Source: Paramuribaculum sp. (lineage in GTDB: Bacteria > Bacteroidota > Bacteroidia > Bacteroidales > Muribaculaceae). From it: DNA of 24,239 bases. This document shows positions 15,022 to 24,239 of this stretch, piece after piece (position 1 is the stretch's first letter; the number at the start of each line of letters is the position of its first letter). Under the pieces are notes generated by a model, which worked only from the letters and a program-made list of their open reading frames with translations, did no database searches and had not been told where the DNA came from. Where the stretch lies: positions 1-24,239 of the forward strand of contig JAIDJZ010000118.1 in the NCBI GenBank assembly GCA_029051965.1, read 5' to 3'. A program made the translations under genes and the position numbers.

Positions 15022-16035
15022 TCAGGCCGTCGGAGCGTCGGGAGCAGCAACCGGTTCGGAGGCAGACATAGGCTTGGCTTCCCAGCCCAGAGCGCTTGCA
15101 CCGAGAACGGCGGCATCAGCCTCCTTGAGTTCACTGAGAATAACCTGCACCTTGCCTTTCCAGATCGAAAGCATATTCTTCTCCATCGACTCGCGGATCG
15201 GTCGGAGAATCAGATCGCCTGCCTTGGCCAGACCTCCGAAAATCACGAAAGCCTCGGGCGAAGAGAACACTGTGAAATCAGCCAGAGCCTCACCGAGGAT
15301 CTGTCCTGTATAGTCAAAGACAGCTTTCGCGAGCTTGTCGCCGGCGATAGCAGCGTCATAGACATCTTTCGAGGTGATCTCATCGATCGGAAGATTACGC
15401 AGAAGCGAAGGAGTATCGCTCATTTCGAGATATTCGCGAGCGGTGCGGGCCACGCCTGTCGCCGAGCAATAGGTCTCAAGACAGCCTGTGCGGCCGCAGC
15501 CACAGAGACGTCCGTTGTTGCGCTTGACAATGACATGTCCGAGCTCTCCGGCAAAACCGTCGTGGCCATAGACGAGCTGACCGTTGACAACGATTCCGCT
15601 GCCCACGCCAGTACCGAGAGTGATCATGATGAAATCCTTAAGACCGCGAGCCGCGCCATAAGTCATCTCACCGATAGCGGCAGCATTGGCGTCGTTGGTG
15701 ATTGCGACAGGAAGTTTCATCTTGTCCGACAGCAGCTGAGCGAAAGGAATCGGAGTGGGCCAGGGAAGATTGACACCATCCTCGATCTTTCCGGTGAAAT
15801 AGTTGGCGTTGGGAGCTCCGACACCGATGCCATAGACTTTGTCCTGAGCGTCGATTGATGCAATCAGACGGTTGAGTTCAAAGCTGAGTTCATCGATATA
15901 ATCGTTGAAATTAGAGTGCTTGCGGGTCTTGATCGAGTTGCTGGCAAGCACGACACCGCGGGCGTCCACGATGCCGAACACCGTGTTGGTTCCACCCATG
16001 TCGATACCGATCACATAAGGTTTAGAGTTAATCAT
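15022..16035 (-). CDS. ROK-family sugar kinase (glucokinase-like)
   Basis: Cytoplasmic ATP-dependent sugar kinase of the ROK family, most likely phosphorylating glucose or a related hexose such as N-acetylglucosamine or N-acetylmannosamine. The ATP phosphate motif GIDMGGTNT is at 10-18, the catalytic base D115 in TNDANAA, and the sugar-contacting E164/H167 in FAGELGH. The zinc site is formed by H167 with C178, C180 and C185 in CGCGRTGCLE. No N-terminal helix-turn-helix precedes the kinase fold, so it is an enzyme rather than a NagC/XylR-type repressor. The 337 aa length includes a short Pro/Ala-rich tail after about 320. Its promoter lies 33 bp upstream of the start codon and it ends at its own terminator, so it appears monocistronic. 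Confidence 0.93.
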   Translation of the reverse strand: MINSKPYVIGIDMGGTNTVFGIVDARGVVLASNSIKTRKHSNFNDYIDELSFELNRLIASIDAQDKVYGIGVGAPNANYFTGKIEDGVNLPWPTPIPFAQLLSDKMKLPVAITNDANAAAIGEMTYGAARGLKDFIMITLGTGVGSGIVVNGQLVYGHDGFAGELGHVIVKRNNGRLCGCGRTGCLETYCSATGVARTAREYLEMSDTPSLLRNLPIDEITSKDVYDAAIAGDKLAKAVFDYTGQILGEALADFTVFSSPEAFVIFGGLAKAGDLILRPIRESMEKNMLSIWKGKVQVILSELKEADAAVLGASALGWEAKPMSASEPVAAPDAPTA

Positions 16036-16067
16036 TGTAATATATTATGGTATTGTTAGATTTTTCA

Positions 16068-16075
16068 CAAAGATA
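16068..16075 (-). promoter_or_regulatory. -7 box of the ROK kinase gene
   Basis: The minus-strand sequence TATCTTTG (16075-16068) is a full match to TAnnTTTG. No TTG was found at the usual 19-21 bp spacing. The start codon is 33 bp downstream of the box. Confidence 0.5.
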
Positions 16076-16141
16076 GTTAAAACAATTGAAACTCCTTGAC
16101 GAAATCCGAATATTTCGCTTTTTTAACTTCGCTTCGCCGCT

Positions 16142-16168
16142 CCGGCCCGCATTTTATGCGGATTCCGG
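16142..16168. other. hairpin between divergent promoters
   Basis: CCGG (16142-16145) and CCGG (16165-16168) flank an inner perfect CCGCAT/ATGCGG stem (16147-16152 with 16156-16161) with a TTT loop. It lies in the 278-bp gap between the divergent ROK and peptidase genes, upstream of both predicted promoters, so it should be untranscribed from either. No T-tract follows on either strand. A dyad operator is one possibility. Confidence 0.4.
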
Positions 16169-16199
16169 CCTCATCCGAACAACTTACGGCATACAGACG

Positions 16200-16231
16200 T
16201 TTGCTGTTACGCGCAATTTTGCTTAACTTTG
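16200..16231 (+). promoter_or_regulatory. Bacteroidetes-type promoter of the clostripain-family gene
   Basis: TTTG at 16200-16203, a 20-bp spacer and TAACTTTG at 16224-16231 match the Bacteroides consensus at both boxes. The start codon is 83 bp downstream of the -7 box. Confidence 0.65.
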
Positions 16232-16313
16232 CACGTCAGCGACAGGCGCGTCTTTAACCTGACCCTGTCGCCGGCAATACCGCTTCTGCTCTCCACAGTC
16301 TCAAATCAGATTT

Positions 16314-17444
16314 ATGTCAAACGTTCAGATACGTCCGCTTTTAACCCTACTGACCCTGTCGCTGCTCGTCTCGCTTACGAGCTGCGACGACAGTCCTGCG
16401 CAAGCCGACACTGCCAACCGTGCCGTCCTCGTCTACATGCTTGCCAACAATGACCTTGCGGACTATGCGGAATCGGATCTCGCCGAAATGAAACGCGCCG
16501 CAGGCGACATCGGCAACGGCCGCCTGCTGATCTATCTGCAGTCGAAGACCGACGTTCCGCGCCTGTTCGAGATCAGCTCTTCAAGCACCGACCTGACGCT
16601 TAAGACCTACGACACAACCGTCTCGTCAACCGATCCCCGACGCCTGAAGGAAGTTGTCGACGACGTCAGATCGATTGCCGACGCCGACTCCTACGGAATC
16701 ATCTTCTGGAGCCACTCGACCGGATGGCAGAGCGAGACTCAGAGCACACTCTCCAACAGTACAAGCATAACCCCGCTATCGTTCGGGTATGACGAAGGCT
16801 CATCTGCCGGCCGAATGAAAATCACCTCTATGGCAAAAGCCCTCGAGGGCAACCGATTCGATTTCATCTACTTCGACTGCTGCCACATGGCGACCGTCGA
16901 AGTGGCCTACGAGCTGCGCCATCTGACTCCATTCATAGCCGCCTCCCCGACCGAACTCGGCGTCGACGGAATGCCCTATGACCTCAACCTTCGCTGCTTC
17001 TTCGCCCCGAAAGCCAATCTTTCGCAGGCCATACGAAACACATTCAGCACATATCCGCTGACCTACACCTACGGCTGCTCGATCTCTCTCATTTCGACCG
17101 AGGGACTCGACCGCCTTGCTTCCGTCAGCCGAATGGCAATGAAATACGCTCCCCCTCTGTCCTACACCCCGGTCAGATACTTCCGCAAAGGAGTGCTCGA
17201 CACAGGAATCTTCGACATGGCCCACTACTTCCGCGCCATGACCGAGGACGACCCGCCACTCTCACGCGAGTGGGAAGTGGCATTCCGCAACACAGTGACA
17301 GAAAGCCACTCCACCTCAAGCGTTTTCATGCTCCCGGCCGACAACTTCAACGGACTCGGATGTCACATTCTGTCCGACTCCTATCCTTCGTCGGCCCTAG
17401 GCTACGACGAACTCGCGTGGTACCGCGATGTTGTAGCCCCTTAA
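16314..17444 (+). CDS. clostripain-family (C11) cysteine peptidase, lipoprotein
   Basis: Probable surface or periplasmic lipoprotein peptidase of clan CD, family C11, whose known members usually cut after Arg or Lys. The signal peptide ends in LTSC with lipidated C24. The mature protein starts with the family strand AVLVYMLANNDLADY (about 37-51). The catalytic histidine is H134 in IIFWSHSTGW, and the cysteine is most likely C190 in FDFIYFDCCHM, aligned with the FDACLM pattern of clostripain-like enzymes. The 376 aa length is typical of Bacteroidetes members. The His motif reads HST rather than the more common HG-type sequence, and a second Cys (C189) sits beside the nucleophile. It has its own promoter; the MscS gene starts 49 bp downstream. 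Confidence 0.87.
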   Translation: MSNVQIRPLLTLLTLSLLVSLTSCDDSPAQADTANRAVLVYMLANNDLADYAESDLAEMKRAAGDIGNGRLLIYLQSKTDVPRLFEISSSSTDLTLKTYDTTVSSTDPRRLKEVVDDVRSIADADSYGIIFWSHSTGWQSETQSTLSNSTSITPLSFGYDEGSSAGRMKITSMAKALEGNRFDFIYFDCCHMATVEVAYELRHLTPFIAASPTELGVDGMPYDLNLRCFFAPKANLSQAIRNTFSTYPLTYTYGCSISLISTEGLDRLASVSRMAMKYAPPLSYTPVRYFRKGVLDTGIFDMAHYFRAMTEDDPPLSREWEVAFRNTVTESHSTSSVFMLPADNFNGLGCHILSDSYPSSALGYDELAWYRDVVAP

Positions 17445-17493
17445 AGGCAACTTCATTACAAACCACCCAACCCTCTCCTCCGATCCACAGAAA

Positions 17494-18591
17494 ATGATAT
17501 TCTCACAGATACCACTGCCCGGACTCCCCGAAACGCCGGCAGACACAGTGGCCCACGGCAAAGAAGAAGCCATCGGAATACTAAAGGCAGTCTCCTTTGA
17601 CGATCTGATCAGCCGCATCGCAACAACACTTGTCGATTTCGCGATCCATCTCGCAATCGCAATCCTCGTGTTCTATGCCGGCAAATACATCATCAAGAAA
17701 CTCTACACCGTCACTGCCAACATCCTCCTGCGGCGCCACGTCGACAAATCGCTGACAACATTCGTCCTGTCGCTTGTCAACATGGTCCTCTACTTCATTC
17801 TGGTCGTCACGGTCATCGGAATTCTCGGAATCAACACAACCTCATTCATCGCGATATTCGCCTCGGCTGGTGTCGCTATCGGTATGGCTCTGAGCGGAAC
17901 GCTCCAGAACTTTGCCGGAGGCGTGCTGATACTGCTCCTGAAACCATATAAAGTCGGCGACTACATCGAAGCCCAGGGCTATGCCGGCGTCGTCAAGGAG
18001 ATCCAGATATTCTCGACAATCATCACCACACCCGACAACAAATCGATCATCGTCCCCAACGGCCCACTGTCGACCGGCTCGATCAACAACTGGAGCCGCG
18101 AGGAATACCGGCGAATCGACTGGACTGTAGGCATCTCCTATGGCGACGACGTCGAACGCGCCCGTCAGGTGCTTCTCGACATTCTCAGCGCCGATCCAAG
18201 AGTGCTCCGCAACGCGCCTGCGCAAACCGACGAAGAGAAAAAAGCCGACCAGGATGCCGCCGAAACCGCCACATCCGTCGAAACCGGCAACAGATCGTGG
18301 TTCCGCCGGATTTTCCACCACAGCAAAAAACGAATCGATCCCGCGGCAATCGAGATGCCTTCGATCGACATCACACCGCTTGCTCCGAAAATCGACCACA
18401 CTCCTAAGGTGTTTCTTGCCGAACTTGCCGACTCGAGTGTGAACCTCTCTGTGCGCGCATGGGTTAGATCCGCTGACTACTGGGGTGTCTACTTCGACGT
18501 AAACGAACGTATCTACACCACTCTGCCCTCATTCGGAATCAACTTCCCCTTCCCGCAGGTCGACGTTCATTTCGATCCGCCGAAAGCCTGA
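17494..18591 (+). CDS. MscS-family mechanosensitive channel with an insertion in its C-terminal domain
   Basis: Inner-membrane channel expected to open under membrane tension and release osmolytes. Three hydrophobic helices are visible (about 46-68, 88-112, 115-150). The pore helix contains the glycine/alanine-rich packing surface (ASAGVAIGMALSGTLQNFAGGVLILLLKPYKVGDYIE). The beta domain follows, with the family signature TTPDNKSIIVPNG at 178-190. The mixed alpha/beta C-terminal domain is interrupted after ADPRVL (about 238) by about 60 extra residues, first acidic then basic, before it resumes at PKVFLAELADSSVNLSVRAWV (about 305). The N-terminus lacks a cleavable signal. It is probably co-transcribed with the upstream peptidase gene, since no promoter was seen in the 49-bp gap. 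Confidence 0.93.
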   Translation: MIFSQIPLPGLPETPADTVAHGKEEAIGILKAVSFDDLISRIATTLVDFAIHLAIAILVFYAGKYIIKKLYTVTANILLRRHVDKSLTTFVLSLVNMVLYFILVVTVIGILGINTTSFIAIFASAGVAIGMALSGTLQNFAGGVLILLLKPYKVGDYIEAQGYAGVVKEIQIFSTIITTPDNKSIIVPNGPLSTGSINNWSREEYRRIDWTVGISYGDDVERARQVLLDILSADPRVLRNAPAQTDEEKKADQDAAETATSVETGNRSWFRRIFHHSKKRIDPAAIEMPSIDITPLAPKIDHTPKVFLAELADSSVNLSVRAWVRSADYWGVYFDVNERIYTTLPSFGINFPFPQVDVHFDPPKA

Positions 18592-18657
18592 TCCGCCCAC
18601 ATAGACCTGGCGGTCAAAAAATTCCATCACAATAAAGACTTATTCACACATATTCAC

Positions 18658-18665
18658 TATCTTTG
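18658..18665 (+). promoter_or_regulatory. -7 box of secA
   Basis: TATCTTTG is a full match to TAnnTTTG, followed by GCAATAAG as at many Bacteroidetes promoters. No TTG is present 19-21 bp upstream. The implied leader is about 75 nt, and no SecM-like ORF was seen in it. Confidence 0.55.
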
Positions 18666-18744
18666 CAATAAGTTTAATGTCAGGCGTCCGCCCCTGACTC
18701 CCAGCAATTCTGATTAATAAAAAAACGTAAGAACCTAAACATAA

Positions 18745-22131
<3,387 letters not shown>

Positions 22132-22174
22132 TATCTAACCGAATCGTCGATCCAAAACATTCATAAATCAAGCA

Positions 22175-23101
22175 ATGAACAGGAAAACAGTAATAGCCAT
22201 ATGCAGTGTTCTGGTTCTTCTGCTGGCCGGCGCTGCGATTTTCGGCCTCAGACAGGCCAGCTTGCTTCGGCAGGAAGTTGCCGAAGCGCAGGCTCAGAAC
22301 GAGCAGCTCCAGATCACCAACGACCAGCTGCAGCTCTCCAACGAGCTGACCGCCATCAACTCCGAATTTGCCCAATATGAAAATCAGGCCGTCGAAATCG
22401 CCAACGACACAATTCTGGCAAAATACACAGCCGCAAAGGCAAAAGTCGAACAGCTGATGAACGAGCTCAAACAGCAGAAAGCCAGCTCTCGCGCCGAGCT
22501 CGAAGCCAAAAGCCAGAAAATCAAAGAACTCCAGGGCGAAATCTCAACCCTGCGGGGTCTGCTGAAACACTACATCGCCCAGGTCGACTCGCTCAGCAAG
22601 GAAAACACCGGACTGAAGGCTGAAAACGCCGAAATCCGCACCGTCAACGAATCGCTGTCGACCCAGGTCCAGGAAGTGCATCAGAAGAACGAAGCCCTCA
22701 GCCAGCGAATGACTCTGGCAGAGAAGCTTAATGTGACCGGAGTCTCCCTCCAGGCTCTGAACGGCAAAGGCAAAAACGAAAAGAACGTCACCAAAGCAAA
22801 ACAGCTCAAAGTAACATTCACAATTCCCCAGAACAATTCGACTCCGGTCGGCCCGAAGACCATCTACATGCGTCTGACCGGACCGGAAGGATCTCTGCTC
22901 GGAAATGCCGGTTCATTCCCGTTCGAAGGTGCGTCAGTTGCATGCACTGCCAAACGCACGATCGAATATGCAGGCGACGAGATCCCGGGCATCACAATGT
23001 ACTGGGATGTCAACACAACCCTCAACCCCGGCGACTACACCGTCGAACTCTTCGCCGACAACTATCGCCTGACCTCACGCCGTTTCACACTCAAGAAATA
23101 A
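22175..23101 (+). CDS. membrane-anchored coiled-coil protein of unknown function
   Basis: Not recognised as a named family. A single N-terminal membrane helix (about 5-25) has a basic start, so the rest is probably periplasmic. Residues about 28-190 are a long coiled coil rich in Gln, Glu, Asn, Lys and Leu heptads, with a short break near 60-80. After a Lys-rich hinge (about 195-208), a compact beta-rich domain (about 209-308) begins LKVTFTIPQN and contains GPKTIYMRLTGPEG and LNPGDYTVELFADN, which resembles an Ig-like fold. The gene starts 43 bp after secA with no recognised promoter and ends just before a strong terminator, so it is probably the last gene of the secA transcript. A link to export or envelope assembly is suggested only by position. 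Confidence 0.85.
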   Translation: MNRKTVIAICSVLVLLLAGAAIFGLRQASLLRQEVAEAQAQNEQLQITNDQLQLSNELTAINSEFAQYENQAVEIANDTILAKYTAAKAKVEQLMNELKQQKASSRAELEAKSQKIKELQGEISTLRGLLKHYIAQVDSLSKENTGLKAENAEIRTVNESLSTQVQEVHQKNEALSQRMTLAEKLNVTGVSLQALNGKGKNEKNVTKAKQLKVTFTIPQNNSTPVGPKTIYMRLTGPEGSLLGNAGSFPFEGASVACTAKRTIEYAGDEIPGITMYWDVNTTLNPGDYTVELFADNYRLTSRRFTLKK

Positions 23102-23114
23102 TCCAAACCCACAA

Positions 23115-23166
23115 AAGCCCTGTGGTCATCTCACATCCGGTCCGGACCACAGGGCTTCTGTTTTTT
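23115..23166 (+). terminator. intrinsic terminator behind the secA operon
   Basis: Perfect 13-bp arms AAGCCCTGTGGTC (23115-23127) and GACCACAGGGCTT (23145-23157) enclose a 17-nt loop. A T-run (CTGTTTTTTCC, about 23158-23168) follows. It begins 13 bp after the stop of the coiled-coil gene. Confidence 0.9.
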
Positions 23167-23182
23167 CCTCCCCGTTTCCGCC

Positions 23183-23899
23183 ATGCTCTCTTATCTCTTC
23201 GACACCATCAACTCGGTTGAAGTCAACGGACTCAACTCAATCTATAAGCTCCTGCTGAGCCTGGTGCTCGGATGCTGCGTGGGGCTTGAGCGAAAGCGCA
23301 AAGGACAGATCGCCGGACTTCGGACCTTCGCCCTCATTTCGATGGGTGCGACACTCGCGATGATCCTGTCGATCTATGTGCCGCAGGAATATCTCGGACT
23401 GAAAAACGGCGACCCGGGACGTATCGCCGCCCAGGTCATCACCGGTATCGGATTTCTCGGTGCAGGCGCAATCATTCAGAGCAAAGGCTCTGTCCGCGGT
23501 CTGACAACAGCCGCCAGCATCTGGATCGTGGCCACGATCGGAATGGCTGTCGGAGTCGGTCTCTACTGGCTGTCAGTCGTCGCGACACTCCTCATCATCC
23601 TCGTCCTTGCAGGACTGGAGGGACTCGAACGCCACATCCACCTCGGAGGTGAATCAAGAATCATACGCATCCGTGTCGACGGAATCGTAACCGACATCCG
23701 TCCCTACAAAACTGAATTACGACGCCACAACGTCAACCTCGTCAACACCTATGTCGACTATAACTTCGCCCAGCAGACAACGAGCCTCAACCTCGTCGTA
23801 CTCGCAAGGGAAACAGCCGACTTCATAGACCTCTTCTCCGGCCTGCGCCATCTCTACCCGACAGCATCAATCTCGATCGCAAAAGAACTGACAATCTGA
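23183..23899 (+). CDS. MgtC/SapB-family membrane protein
   Basis: Inner-membrane protein of 238 aa. Four to five hydrophobic helices make up the N-terminal part (residues 20-140) with the family motifs GLERKRKGQIAGLRTFALISMGA (about 34-56), ITGIGFLGAGAII (about 90-102) and VRGLTTAASIW (about 107-117). A soluble C-terminal domain of about 80 residues (about 158-238) is compatible with the ACT-like domain of MgtC. In pathogens MgtC supports survival at low magnesium and in macrophages and affects the F-type ATPase. Commensals carry relatives of unclear role, so a virulence function should not be assumed. The gene starts 17 bp after the terminator T-run; no consensus promoter was recognised. Confidence 0.9.
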   Translation: MLSYLFDTINSVEVNGLNSIYKLLLSLVLGCCVGLERKRKGQIAGLRTFALISMGATLAMILSIYVPQEYLGLKNGDPGRIAAQVITGIGFLGAGAIIQSKGSVRGLTTAASIWIVATIGMAVGVGLYWLSVVATLLIILVLAGLEGLERHIHLGGESRIIRIRVDGIVTDIRPYKTELRRHNVNLVNTYVDYNFAQQTTSLNLVVLARETADFIDLFSGLRHLYPTASISIAKELTI

Positions 23900-23928
23900 T
23901 CCGGTGTAGTTTTTTGAGCGGCCGCCGC

Positions 23929-23947
23929 GCAGTTGCCTGGCAACTGC
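23929..23947. repeat. short palindrome before the antiporter gene
   Basis: GCAGTTGCC and GGCAACTGC are complementary around a single T; a real hairpin would have 7-8 pairs and a 3-5 nt loop. It sits between the MgtC-like gene and the antiporter start, without a T-tract. It may be a weak operator or a leader hairpin. Confidence 0.4.
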
Positions 23948-23981
23948 TCCCATAAACTCCTTATTTCCAACATCCGGCCAC

Positions 23982-24239
23982 ATGATATTCTCCACCCTAC
24001 TACTGACAGCCACCGCATCGTCTCCCGAAGTACAGATCGAAGGTCTCATCTCCGACCTGGCTTTTCTGCTCATACTCGCCGCTCTGACAACTCTATTCTT
24101 CAAATGGATCAGGCAGCCGGTCGTCTTGGGATATATCGTAGCCGGATTTCTCGCAAGCCCCACCTTCACCTATCTCCCATCCGTCACAACTGAAGAAAAC
24201 ATCGAATTCTGGGCCCAGATGGGCATCGTCATACTCCTC
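23982..24239 (+). CDS. CPA2-type cation/proton antiporter (KefB/NapA-like), N-terminal fragment
   Basis: The first 86 codons of a polytopic membrane protein run off the right edge. After a short polar start, helix one (about 24-40, DLAFLLILAALTTLFF) is followed by KWIRQPVVLGYIVAGFLASP (about 42-61). This is the conserved start of the monovalent cation:proton antiporter-2 family, which includes potassium/proton and sodium/proton exchangers such as KefB/KefC and GerN/NapA. ATG 23982 is chosen because it places the first helix at the family's usual distance. It lies 82 bp behind the MgtC-like gene on the same strand. The missing part would show whether a TrkA-type regulatory domain follows the membrane region. 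Confidence 0.85.
   Translation, partial: MIFSTLLLTATASSPEVQIEGLISDLAFLLILAALTTLFFKWIRQPVVLGYIVAGFLASPTFTYLPSVTTEENIEFWAQMGIVILL

Noticed and set aside
18593..18620. Terminator after the MscS gene
   Set aside because: Only 4-5 bp stems (CCGCC/GGCGG or GACC/GGTC) with a short A-run on the same strand, not a T-tract, so it is too weak to call.

Overview
This window looks like a chromosomal segment of a Bacteroidales bacterium, most likely of the Muribaculaceae/Bacteroidaceae type. The evidence is the repeated Bacteroidetes-style promoter signature (TAnnTTTG at -7, often with TTG or TTTG 20 bp upstream), an UpxY-type antiterminator heading a capsule operon, a long SecA with a central insertion and a C-terminal zinc motif, Bacteroidetes-style lipoprotein signals, and few Shine-Dalgarno sequences. 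The taxonomic call is an inference, since no rRNA is present.

Layout. (1) Positions 141-6786, minus strand: the 5' part of a capsular/exopolysaccharide operon, transcribed right to left. Its order is UpxY-like antiterminator, Wza-like export lipoprotein, Wzc-like tyrosine autokinase/copolymerase, PHP-type tyrosine phosphatase, and a membrane-anchored UDP-sugar 4,6-dehydratase of the CapD/WbpM family. Sugar-assembly genes probably continue past the left edge. The operon has a promoter at about 6991-7021 and a leader of about 200 nt containing mutually exclusive stem candidates and a possible 12-codon leader ORF. (2) Positions 7317-11820, plus strand: a SemiSWEET sugar transporter, a BtuCD/FecCD-type ABC permease and ATPase, a lipoprotein L,D-transpeptidase, and an AglD/YbhN-type membrane protein. 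A 31-bp perfect inverted repeat at 11824-11891 ends this block and also serves the convergent gltX. (3) Positions 11915-16035, minus strand: gltX, a secreted transglutaminase-like protein with two related C-terminal modules, and a ROK-family sugar kinase with its own terminator. (4) Positions 16314-24239, plus strand: a clostripain-family lipoprotein peptidase, an MscS channel with an unusual insertion, secA, a membrane-anchored coiled-coil protein of unknown function, an MgtC/SapB-family membrane protein, and the start of a CPA2-type cation/proton antiporter cut by the right edge.

The best-integrated system is the capsule module. UpxY should let polymerase read through the long operon. Wzc and the PHP phosphatase form a phosphorylation/dephosphorylation cycle on a tail with nine tyrosines in its last 24 residues. 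Wza provides the outer-membrane channel, and CapD makes a deoxy-amino-sugar precursor. The rest is mostly housekeeping and envelope physiology. I saw no mobile element, CRISPR array, rRNA or tRNA. The points most worth a second look are the upxY leader architecture, the MscS insertion, the coiled-coil protein behind secA, and the duplicated module in the transglutaminase protein.
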